From NCBI GenBank assembly GCA_049999805.1, contig JBNGIO010006356.1, positions 577,273 through 616,058 on the forward strand: DNA of 38,786 nt, written 5' to 3'. A program made the position numbers and the translations under genes. The notes beneath the pieces were generated by a model. The model made no database searches, had not been told where the DNA came from, and saw nothing but the letters and a program-made list of their open reading frames with translations. Of this stretch, positions 1 through 9,927 are shown piece after piece (positions within the stretch are counted from its first letter, which is position 1; each line of letters starts with the position of its first letter). The stretch is from Folioceros fuciformis (Eukaryota > Anthocerotophyta > Anthocerotopsida > Anthocerotales).

Positions 1-81
1 CTCCCCCCTCTATCCCACCTCTTTTATATATCATGTAAGTGTACTAGAAAGTCCGATTTTCTCCACTCGCCATTTCCGGTC

Positions 82-372
82 TCCATTGGAAACAGCCAAG
101 AAGGGCCATGAGCTGAAATGAGATCAACTTATGAGCGAGTACGAAACGCCGGAGAAAACTACGCGTGTCGTATCGAGAGGAGAATTGGAAACCGTGTCCT
201 CGTGACTCTGATCGTGTCCTCGTGACTCTGACCGTGTCCTCGTGACTCTCATGTCGAAGCATCCGGGAAAGAGAGCTCTGGAGAGTCCGAGTCTCCGTTC
301 GAAACAAACACGAAGAGCCATGAGGTGAAACGAAGTTAATGATGAGGAAGAACGAAACTTCAAGAGAAAACT
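82..372. repeat. diverged direct repeat, two copies about 210 bp apart
   Basis: The stretch from about 82 to 162 resembles the stretch from about 292 to 372. Both run through CTCC-TT-GAAAC, then a GCCATGAG-TGAAA block, then ACGAAAC and GAGAAAACT. The copies differ by many substitutions and small indels, so the duplication is old. The short 20-bp tandem repeat lies between them. No coding potential is convincing here, and it lies beyond the 3' end of the RING gene. Confidence 0.6.
191..250. repeat. 20-bp tandem repeat, three copies
   Basis: Three consecutive copies of a 20-bp unit containing GTGTCCTCGTGACTCT occupy 191-210, 211-230 and 231-250, with single-base differences between copies. Small frames across it on the minus strand only reflect the repeat and are not taken as genes. 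Confidence 0.9.
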
Positions 373-545
373 TGGAAACGAAGATAATCTTCTCTCCAGT
401 CATGTACATTTGTAGAAGGTTTCAACTTGTCAATCTGTACTAATTTTCCTTCTCAGATTCCGGCTTCGTGTAATCCAACGAGGCTCCTAAGTATGATCCC
501 GCTGCGTGTTGTCACATTCTAATTATGCGGCCTTTGTTGAAGGTC

Positions 546-1316
546 TCAGCAATTAGACACCCTGAATCGAAGTCTGGTTATGCCCCTCTCTATGGCGGTC
601 ATCCAGGAGACTAGATCTTCACCATCGTGAAGACCGTCGCCACCGCTACTACTGCTGCTATTAGCCCCAGGAGCAGGGGGTTTCGGAGAGTCGGGCACCC
701 GAGCCCGACAGTAGGGGCACTGGCCATGGCTCTCCAGCCAGGGAGTGAGGCAATCAGGATGGAACCTGTGGGTGCAGGGGAGATTCAGCAGCACATGCCC
801 TGCGGCGAAAGATTCCAAGCACACGGGGCACACCTCTTGCTCGCACACTCCGCCTCCCCCAGCCCTGACACGTTTCTTAGTCTTAGCACAGAAGAGCTCT
901 CGCGGCAGAGCAGCAATGGACTCCTTACTGATCCCCTTGGGCCGATCCGGCCTCCCATTGCTCCGAATGTCCTGACGGAAACGATCAACCCCCGCCCCGC
1001 CCGCCGGAGCCCAGGCCGCCAACCATTCCCTCATGCTCGTCTCCCAGGCCTCCTCATCGCTGTTGGAGCTCTCATCGTCCTCCACTTCAGACTCGAGGGA
1101 GAAGTCGGCCTGCGCATGTGCATGCCCTGGCAGCGACGTCCTCGACCGGCTGCTGCGCGGCGGTGCTCCAACAGCCGCCGCCCTGAGCCGCTCGTCCAGC
1201 CTGTCCCTCGCCTCCAAAGCCTCCTGCCGAGACGTGCCCGCGGACGAGGTGCGGTGCATCCAGCTGGGAAGCCTGAAGGGGGTCCGAAGCGACTCCGCCC
1301 TGCTGGTGGAGGCCAT
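546..1316 (-). CDS. RING-H2 finger protein, probable E3 ubiquitin ligase
   Basis: This is a single open frame encoding about 256 residues. RING-H2 proteins bind an E2 enzyme and transfer ubiquitin to substrates. Near the C-terminus the frame shows CPVCLESF, then CTHRFHPDC, ten residues, and CPYC. This is a full C3H2C3 zinc-ligand set. Before it lies a serine- and acid-rich segment (SEVEDDESSNSDEE) and a W-rich stretch. The start chosen is the ATG at 1316 (MASTSRAESLR), because upstream in-frame residues look like translated leader; an in-frame ATG at 1412 is the alternative. No transmembrane segment is visible, so a soluble ligase is likely. The substrate cannot be inferred. An antisense open frame of 239 codons exists but carries no recognisable domain. 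Confidence 0.8.
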   Translation of the reverse strand: MASTSRAESLRTPFRLPSWMHRTSSAGTSRQEALEARDRLDERLRAAAVGAPPRSSRSRTSLPGHAHAQADFSLESEVEDDESSNSDEEAWETSMREWLAAWAPAGGAGVDRFRQDIRSNGRPDRPKGISKESIAALPRELFCAKTKKRVRAGGGGVCEQEVCPVCLESFAAGHVLLNLPCTHRFHPDCLTPWLESHGQCPYCRARVPDSPKPPAPGANSSSSSGGDGLHDGEDLVSWMTAIERGITRLRFRVSNC

Positions 1317-1416
1317 GCTGCCGCTGCCCGCGGCCGAATGAGATGAGGGGCCAGCTCGCCGGTCGTGACCCACTGCCTGCACGTGAACCAAGAAAGGATG
1401 TAACGCCCGCACCTTG

Positions 1417-2760
1417 CAACATCATGCCGACCCTCCGAGGAGATGAAAAGAATCACGTCGAAGAGAGGGACGGCATCATGACGGGGAGGTGAAAGGCAAC
1501 GCAGTGATGAGAAGGTGACCTACCTCGTCCATGTGCAGCGACGATCGCGCGGCTCCACGACCCCGGTACTCGCTGGCGGGTTGGTGGTAATGGTGATGGT
1601 GATGGTGGTAATGGTGGTGATGGTGGTGGTGGTGGTGGTGATGATGGGCCACAGTGGAACCAGGTCGGGCACGGCTGGGCCTCCCATCCACCAGCCCCGC
1701 GTTGGCGCCGGACGGCTCAGTTTCCCGGCCGATGGAGTGCACGCGACGGCGCCTCGCGAACTCCACGCCCGGCAGCATGCTGGAACTCCCCTCTCCCGGG
1801 GGCCCAAAGCTCGCCTGATGCCCTCTCACTGGCCATCTCCCGGGACCTGCATCCGCACGCCATCACCGCCACGGTTAGAACCGCGAATTAGGCAACCGAC
1901 CATGCATATGCCACTGCCGCACCAGATCCGAGCTGGGGCCGCTTGCCTGAGGAGCGCGAATTCCCGTCCCACCGCGAGCTCCTGGAGCGCACATCCGGGC
2001 CATTTCGAGCAGTCCGCGAGAGCGCGGTGCGGGAGTGCGAGTAGGACGCGGGGGAAGAAGTAGGAGCAGAGGGGGAGGGATCCCGGGGTTCAGATGGCCC
2101 TTGCAATCGCACTGGGAAGATGTGCCAAGGGTGGAGCGCACCAGAGGAGGGGCCGCTGGACCTGGCAGTGTGCGGGAATTGAGAGCGTTCGGGCATCGAA
2201 TCCGCTCGCGACATGTTACCCTGGCAGCTTCCCCTAGACGCAGACGTTGGCGATGGCGATGGCAGATGCGTGAGGCGGGGTCCCCACCAGCCGGTCACCT
2301 TGGCGCTCCACTTTACAGGGTAGGTGACCACGGGGGCCTGAAGATGCTGCCTGTCGCACAAGCTCCGATTGCCGGCGTCCTTGGCTCCTGCGCCCGACAG
2401 CCTGCGGACCGCGAATTTGCAGGCTTGCAAAGATGAGGGAGGAATGTGTGAAACGCGCGCGGGATCAGAAGAGACGCCGCCGTTTGACCAGATAATTACG
2501 ATGCTATCACCCGCTGCCATATCCGGCCGCCCGTGATTTTCTCCTCGGAAACGTGAAATGGCGGTTCACCCATAAAACCTGGCCCATTTGGCGCTTCCGG
2601 TATGCCCACTCCACCCGCGTGATGCTCTGTTGCCCTCTTGTACGTACGAGGATATGTACATAACATGGCTGTGCACCGCGCAATACCTCACATGATGCCG
2701 GCACAGTTGTCAGGGCCAGCGGCCTCCACAACGTAGATATCAACTGTTACGATACAAACC
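1417..2760. other. RING gene upstream region, no supported gene
   Basis: This GC-rich stretch lies upstream of the RING gene on its strand and probably holds promoter and leader. Several open frames of 88-210 codons cross it on both strands. They are rich in R, S, P and H and show no family I recognise. A GGT/GAT microsatellite sits at 1582-1647. Confidence 0.4.
1582..1647. repeat. GGT/GAT trinucleotide microsatellite
   Basis: About 66 bp of near-perfect trinucleotide repeat built from GGT, GAT and AAT units. Read on the minus strand it would encode a histidine run (CAC/CAT codons), but the surrounding frame has no other protein-like character. It is best treated as a simple repeat upstream of the RING gene. 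Confidence 0.85.
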
Positions 2761-2917
2761 TGCTAGTAGATGCGCGCGATCGTTTTTCTAGCTAAGTGCA
2801 ACCGCCTTAAGTCCCCTTACATCAAATAAGTGATGGGAAGAAGTCTATCTAGTTGAAGACAAAGGAAAAAGTCTAATCTAACTAGGACAATTTGTAGAAG
2901 TTTCAATATAAGAAACA

Positions 2918-3609
2918 ATGGCCTATCTAGGATCTAGCTCCGACCCCATGAGCTAGCTTGAAACGAAACCCATTCAACACCCAATGAGCTAAACACCCCA
3001 TGGGCTAAAGCTTGGGACCTAAGAAACAATGGGACAAAGCCTATCTAGGAGGACCCCATTCAACACCCAATGAGCTAAACACCCCATGGGCTAAAGCTTG
3101 GGACCTAAGAAACAATGGGACAAAGCCTATCTAGAAGGACCCCATGAGCTAAAGCCTGAAACGAAACCCATTCAACACCCCATGGGCTAAAGCCTGGGAC
3201 CTAAGAAACAAACCCATTCAACACCCCATGGGCTAAAGCCTAGGACCTAAGAAACAATGGGACAAAGCCTATCTAGGATCTAGCTCCATTCAACACCCCA
3301 TGGGCTAAAGCCTGGAACCTAAGAACCAATGGGACAAAGCCTATCTAGGATCTAGCTCCGACCCCATGAGCTAAAGCCTGAAACGAAACCCATTCAACAC
3401 CCATGGGCTAAAGCCTAGGACCCATCCAACACGCCATGGCCTCAAGCATGAAATGAAGCCCATACAACACCCCATAGGCTATAGCGTGAAACTCATCCAA
3501 CGAAACCCATTCAACACCCCATGGGCTAAAGCGTGGGACCCATCCAACACGCCATGGCCTCAAGCATGAAATGAGGCCCATACAACACCCCATAGGCTAT
3601 AGCGTGAAA
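2918..3609. repeat. irregular satellite-like tandem array
   Basis: Nested repeats share cores such as CCCATTCAACACC, CCATGGGCTAAAGC, GGGACCTAAGAAACAATGG and GCCTATCTAGGA. Two consecutive copies starting at 2969 and 3055 are offset by exactly 86 bp. Later units vary between roughly 46 and 96 bp. In the 3' part a related unit recurs with a 118-bp offset (3421 and 3539). There is no coding frame. This looks like a local satellite that grew by unequal exchange. Confidence 0.9.
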
Positions 3610-3639
3610 GCCCAACCCCCATCAGATGAAGCCCAAAGC

Positions 3640-3910
3640 CCATCTAAGCAGCTTACCTAGATGAGTATTTAAGCTCCTTAAAAAGGACCCAATGCCTAGG
3701 GTGAAAAGAAGCAAATCTATGTTCCTTACCTAGACGAGCATTTAAGCTCCTTACACAGACAAGCATTTAATTGGCTTACCTCAAGAACATCTAAGCTCTA
3801 TACATAAGAAGCATCTAGTTCCTTGCCTAATTTAAGCATCTAAACTATTTATCTAAAGGTTATCTAAGCTTCGAACATAAGGAGTATTTATCAAGCTCCT
3901 TGAGTAAAGA
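3640..3910. repeat. degenerate short repeats after the satellite
   Basis: Decayed copies of a 30-50 bp unit with TTACCTAGA, GAGCATTTAAGCTCC and related strings follow the main array. They are too diverged for a clean period. They appear to be an older, decayed part of the same repetitive island. Confidence 0.5.
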
Positions 3911-5946
3911 TGACTAGAGCTACTACAACATCATAAGTGGGAAAAACAAGGGGCTTGCAAACCACAAAGTAAGAGGGAGGAATGTCAAAACAAGTGGTGT
4001 CTTGTAGTCACTAGACCAGTTATGGGGCATACATCCATCTAGCCATGCATGTCATAAAACTCTAAACCTTATCTACACCTCTTGGTCTTCCTCATCTATA
4101 ACACTTCAGCTAAGCGACTTGCAAAAAGAGTGCACCCCTCACTCTCTCTTAAGCCATGTAACTACTTCCAGAACAATGTCAAGTCGTAATCTTCCTAATT
4201 CGTAAGAGTTTAACTGAGCCACTTGCATAAAGGCTGGGAGAGTGTAAAGATAGAATAGCATCACTTCATTCTTACTAAATGGATAAGAAATAAGGTAGGT
4301 TGCAAGGGTGTGTTGAAATGCCAAAAAATTAGCAAAGGGTTTAAGATCCGTGACATGTATTGCAATGTTAGACCTCAATACATATGAGTATTGTTTACTT
4401 GCATATAGTGCGACAATAGACCATTGCACACAAGTGATCTTGCAAGTAATATTGAGTTCAAGATTTAAAATGTTAAAATCAAATTCAAAGACTTTGGTTG
4501 CTTTGTTTTGTGCTCAAAATTGTATTGTCATTGAAGCTAACCTTTGATATGCATTGCACATTCTACAACAGATTCATGGATTTAAGGTTTTACTAGATGC
4601 ACTAGAAGAGCTCTCCTTCGACCCTCATCATCGAAGTACAACCTAATTGAGGGCCAAGGAGATAAAAATGTATACGCAAGCAAAATTGTCTCAAAGCTTA
4701 AGTTTTTTCTTTGAGTGCTAGAAGGATGAAGACAAAAATTGGAAAAATCTTAGAAAAAGGTCAACAACTGGTTAACAACTTCTATTAACCTTCAAATGGA
4801 AAAACATGGCAAAAACCATGTGGATAAGGACGAATGCTCCATTAGATATATACAACTTTGACGACAATGAAGCAACTCCCATGTGTAATATAGCCTTAGT
4901 TTAGACTATGAGGCAACCATACTTCTAGAAGACTATAAAGTAATCCCTTGTAATGTGGATTTCTAGAATTTGAACAGTGCCTTCATGGATTGTGGCTTTC
5001 TTCTTGTATAAGTTTTCTGTAAAATATGACATAAGAAACATGATGCACAGAGGTTAAAGCTGAAAAAGATGTGAAAACCTAATCTACAGCTATAAACATG
5101 CACGTGTGCATGTTACATGCCACCTTGAGAAATAAGCATACGTTGCATATTCCATGTAGAAACTCTTGAGAAGAGTGGAGTTGTAGTGTAATTGTGGAGT
5201 TGCAATGGACTAGTACTTTGTGGGAGTGGTGTGCATAGTTTTCAACTTTAGCAATTATCTAGTTTTAAGATATAAAATGCTAGGGTGGAGGATTTAGGAC
5301 ACATTCATTTGCTTGGGAAGACGCTCAATTGGCATCCTACTAAGGAGAGATAGTGATGAAGAGCTGGGAGAACAAGCCTCGTAGCAAGAGTCAAGGGTGG
5401 TAGCCAACTAGACCCTTTATTCCACAAGTAGAGTGGCAAAACTTCTATGAAGTAAATAGAGCATTAGACCCTATGAAATGAAAGATTGAAAGGAGTGAAA
5501 AGGTGGTATGAATTGAGCATTAGATCCTATGAAGTGAAAGTGGAAGACTCTGATAAGGAGTGAAATGGGAGAGTAGACCCAGGAGTGAGCAGACATAGCA
5601 TCGGGACTGGATGTCTAGACGTCGAGACTCGTGGAAAGTGACTAGGGAGTGAGTACACGTCAGACTCATGGAGAGTAAATAAACGCCAGACTCATGGGGA
5701 TTAGATATTAGACTCCTGGTCGTTACCCTCCTGGGTAGTGAATAGCCTGTCATTGAGTAAGGGACGTTAATTTACCATCGATATCTCAAGTCCGCAATAA
5801 GCCAAACGTTTGCTCATCTGGGCAAAACTGCCCCCAGCCAGGGTAACCTCCCGGGACCGAGAAAGGCGAGGGAAAATAGAATCCATGAATCCACGCCGGT
5901 AGTGTCCTCATGGGTAGGAAATGGAGCCAAAAACGGTTTCGGTGGC
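3911..5946. other. AT-richer spacer, no gene seen
   Basis: About 2 kb of clearly AT-richer DNA. The open frames (up to 96 codons) are not protein-like. Short local duplications are visible: the string around GAGCATTAGA-CCTATGAA is found near 5460 and again near 5515, and AGACTC-TGG strings recur between 5620 and 5720. The last 200 bp probably contain the 3' UTR of the EXS gene. Confidence 0.5.
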
Positions 5947-8742
5947 TCACACCTGGTGATTAGTAGTAGCTAGGAGAGCTTCCGTGTCTACTGGAAGTTC
6001 TAAACTTTTGGCGGTCATCCTTATGTTCTCAGCCTCAACTCTGAAAAAAATCCACTGAAAGCGACGGAGCATTTCCAAGCCAGAAAACAAAACTGTCCTG
6101 AACATATGATCCAAATGAGCAGAATGCTTGTACGTCCATGAGATGCGAAGCAAAAGGTTGCTCCCAATAGCCCAGTAGTAAACCTGCCCATGTCGCAAGG
6201 GTTAGTGTCAACCAATACCGTCACTAAGGCTCAGAAATGTCAGCTGCAGCAAGTGATCACTCAGACACGTCTCTCACCCATCGCCTGTTGTACAGTAGGG
6301 TCGGTCGCAAAGGAGAGTACTTTGACTTCCACTTGCCAGAAAAGAACAACCTACCCGTGAAACAGCCGACCGGATGGACATGAGCAAATATACTTTATCC
6401 AGGCAAACGTAATGGTTAACAGACAAGAAGGGGAGCACTTACTCAAGGTCCCAATCACGAGTCATGTCCCAATAGAATGAATAGCAAGAGTTGATTGCAG
6501 CGAAGATTATCCAGAGAGGCTTGTAGGTTCCTTCCCACAAATCAGGGAACTGGTAATGTGCCGCAGACAAAAATATCACGGGAAATGCCGTTGCGTACTT
6601 CAACGCTGGTCAGGCAACGAATAGAAGTCAGGAGAAGCGAAGCCGCTCGTGGTTCGAAGCACCACACCACATCATTTGCATGTGGAGCTTACCATTAAAA
6701 AGGCAGTTTTTCTCTTTGGTGTCGCTGTATTGCCTTACACACTGCAAAAGTCTGCACAGATATGGGACAGCTAGAATGACTGGCACCCACAATGAGTCTG
6801 CACCACACGTCTCATTGAGGCTCTTGGCCAATAGCATGTCAAACTTCGAAGTAGTCTGCAGATCAAAAGAGTCACAGTTATACAGCGGACACTCTTACCT
6901 GCACACAGTCCTACCAGCGTCATTTTAAATGTGACAGCTATCTGTAAGAAGTGTTGAGACAAGAGTCCAAATCTAACCGGGTAATTGGCCATTCTGCAAA
7001 GTGATCGTTCAAAAGCTGATACCACCTGAAAATGAGGACCAATTCACATTCACATACGACAACTTTTGAAGCCGCGATACTGCAAAGGAAAACAGAGCTG
7101 CTCATTTGCCCTGATGGCCAGCCATAAGGCGCGATTATGCCGCTGAAATACCTTGGCCATTGAAGTAAGCACATCAGCTAAGAAGAAGTCCGCAAATGTA
7201 ATGGGCTGCAAATGTCAAATACGTCCATTAGTTGACAATCTTCATAAAACCTTTCCTGGACAGCCACACAAGATATTACAACCCAGCCTAACGTATGAGA
7301 AGAACTGAGTGTAGCTAACAAGCCTTTCACAACGGGCCCTTCCCTCCTACCTGCAAGGGTAGACACATTCTCCAAATGGTGCTCAAGAAGTAAAGGCGTG
7401 ATGACACGAAAAAGACATCCAGCGGCAATGCTATGATCAATAGCAGCAGCGAGTAGAGGATTATCTGTCATCGACAATCAGAAGGTAGCGTGGAATTTAA
7501 ACCAGAGTATTCACGAAGTGTTAGTCCAGAACAAAAGGCGTTCCAATATCCACGTGGAATTCTCCCTAGACAAATCTCGCGATGCTCAAGGGCAAATAAC
7601 TGCTTTGTAAGGTTCTCGGACACGTACTGGCTGCATAATTGCAATCTTTTGCAAGCCTTCGTAGGAGAAAAAATACAAATATGATGTCAAACTGGTCACT
7701 GTGATTGCCACAAGAGCACCTGCAATCTGCAGAGAGACAACCCAAGTCACTGTACGGCATACATAATACCGCCCCTCAAATAGCACATGCAAGACGTTTC
7801 TAGTAACTTTGCGACAGGTCCACAGCTGCAGGTGGACGATTAGATGTCATGCATACCTTCCATATATCCCAATGGTTCAAATGGTTGTGGTCAAGATCAA
7901 ACACCCTTGGATAGTTCACCCGTGAATTTAGAAATACACGTACATTGATACCCCACAAAAACACCATCAATGCCTGTAGGCCCGCCAAAGAGGGTGTCTC
8001 GTCAGAGTATGCACATAAACTGATTTGACAACCAATTTCAAAGAAACACATCCTTACCACCATGAACACAGGAGTGTAGAACAAAAAAGCTTCGTGGGAA
8101 AAACTATGAAGAGTGCTGGGACTCATCCGGTATATGGAATGCATGGCAATCTGCAAACAGATGAAACAATTAACCTGTGGCATGAGCAAAAGGTTCTCGA
8201 ACGCCCGAAAGCGAATATTACTCCTGCTAGTATAACACCGAACCACCCTCAGTTTGAAATGACCAGATCAGCAAGGACTTACCTTGCCACAAAGCAAAAT
8301 CCATGTCATCCACAAAAACCCCTGGAAGTGAAGAAGGAACAGCTTTACAGTCCGGCAAAGGATTATGCCAACCGGCAAACTGAAGCACCCCTTGGTGTTT
8401 GTCACAGCAGAATACCAACCTGTAGTCCGCAGAACTTCCTGCTAGAGAGTGGTGGAACAGCTGCAAGGCCTGCTGCTTTTGGTGACTCGTCAAGCTTCAT
8501 GATGGACTGGTCCAAACCTCCTATCGTAGAATCATTTTCCTCAAGCCCAAAAGCTGCAACCACCGGTGGCGGCATCGCATGTGACCGATTCCAATTATTA
8601 AACCGATACTCACTTGCATGCCGGTGGACAAATCCCATATCCAGACAAAATTTTGTGTACCGAAGTCAATAGTTGCCCGGCTACCACTGCGTCGTAGAAG
8701 TGGATTCTTCACTGGGGTGGGGATGAGGGGAAGTGACGCCAT
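5947..8742 (-). CDS. EXS-domain (ERD1/XPR1/SYG1) membrane protein, SPX-less PHO1 relative
   Basis: Thirteen exons were reconstructed, all phase-consistent: 8742-8661, 8553-8420, 8321-8283, 8150-8058 (or from 8174), 7973-7857, 7726-7628, 7464-7351, 7205-7152, 7025-6978, 6855-6693, 6605-6443, 6350-6278 and 6183-5947. The protein is 471 residues (479 with the earlier acceptor). Diagnostic EXS stretches are VNYPRVFDLDHNHL, PITFADFFLADVLTSMA, PYLCRLLQCVRQY, FYWDMTRDWDL and LEMLRRFQWIFFRVE. The N-terminus has the plant-type PLLRRSGSR motif and no SPX domain. Several hydrophobic segments mark a polytopic membrane protein. EXS proteins with SPX (PHO1, XPR1) export phosphate; the role of SPX-less plant members is not settled, so phosphate transport is only inferred. 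The gene is divergent from the JmjC gene. Confidence 0.93.
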
Positions 8743-9634
8743 TGACTGGCAAACATACTATCCCGCAGCAGCATCGTTTTCTACACACCTGACTCCACCC
8801 CCCTGAAGAGCCAGTGATTCGATATCCGACGCTCACCTGCGTAGAGCACCATACTTTTAGACATCTTGACATCAATACCCGGGATTCAGAGACCCAGCTT
8901 CCTGCCCTGCATTCAACCATAGCACTATGCTCACGGTCCAAACCACGAGCAACGGCCAGTATGTCGGAACCGCTGAACAAGAAGGATGGGGAAGGGCACG
9001 AGGAGAAGATCACAGACCCCGAAGAGTTTCCACAATAAACAATCAACAGGCCAAGAACTGCACCACAGAAGCTTGGATTGCCCTGCCACAGGTGCTCGAA
9101 TCTCAGTTGCTGGACATCCATTCTTGGCCGTTGAGCAATTAAAAGAATCGATACGAGACTGAGCACAGGGCACCCCAGAGCGGCATGCCAGAAATCGAAG
9201 CCAAGAAGTCCCGCTACCTTCGTCAAGGCGACGCAGAGAAGCTGTACAGGAGCAACAGTGAGGCCATCTCCATCCAGCCAGACAGCCGGATCAGGCTCAA
9301 AAGTGCTCGTTAATTCCGTTCCCGAACATGAAATCGACCACCGCCACTTGTGGCGGGCAGCGACTCCTGGTGAGCCTTTCCAGCACAAAACGCATCGAGT
9401 TACCAGCCACTTGTTCTGTGAGGCTAGAAACTCAGGCAAGACGGACGCAGTGCAGCAACGTCGGGAGGGGACGAAAGGGAAAGCAGCGACACGAGGAAAA
9501 GCATGTCGATCCCCTACAGGCCTGGCACACGAGGGGCACGAGCCCGCCCACACTTGCCAAACGAAAAGAACGCATATGAACGCGGAGGTGAATATGGCAT
9601 GGTGACGACGAAGGGCCAGGATGATGACTGACAC
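8681..9634 (-). other. 317-codon open frame overlapping the EXS start in another frame
   Basis: An uninterrupted frame with an ATG at 9634 runs toward the EXS gene and stops 61 nt inside its first coding exon, in a different frame. Hydrophobic stretches such as LLGLLIVYCG are present, but no family is recognised and cysteine and tryptophan content is high. If transcription of EXS begins far upstream this would be a long overlapping upstream ORF. Otherwise it may be a chance frame in the shared EXS/JmjC promoter. I do not call it a gene. Confidence 0.3.
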
Positions 9635-9927
9635 GAACTAGGTGATGGTTTAACGAAAGGAACGCATATGGATGAAATGTCCATGGAACGGTGAAGATGC
9701 AAGGTTAGGATGGACACACTCGAACGGACGCTGGCAAGTAATCAAGATGATGGGACAATAGCTGCAGCAAATACTTGTATGTGCTCGTATTAACCGGCCT
9801 GTAACAGAATCTGCAGTCGTATTAGACACAGCAATGATCTTAACACTCTTGTGCTGGAGCTGCAGAGCGTAGGGCTGGACTTGGCAACACGTGCAACGGG
9901 TAGCAAGAATTGGCTCACCACTGTCTC
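8743..9927. promoter_or_regulatory. divergent promoter region of the EXS and JmjC genes
   Basis: The two start codons lie 1185 bp apart and point away from each other, so this interval must contain both promoters and leaders. I see no confident TATA box for either side. The 317-codon minus-strand open frame covers most of it. Confidence 0.4.

Noticed and set aside
627-1346. 239-codon plus-strand open frame
   Set aside because: It is antisense to the RING gene, shows no domain and follows from GC-rich codon bias on the other strand.
1888-2520. 210-codon minus-strand open frame
   Set aside because: Composition is Ser/Pro/Arg-rich with no recognisable family or splicing context; probably leader or intergenic.
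6640-6665. GGTTCGAAGC, resembling a tRNA B box
   Set aside because: It falls within an EXS intron and no A box or acceptor stem pairs with it.
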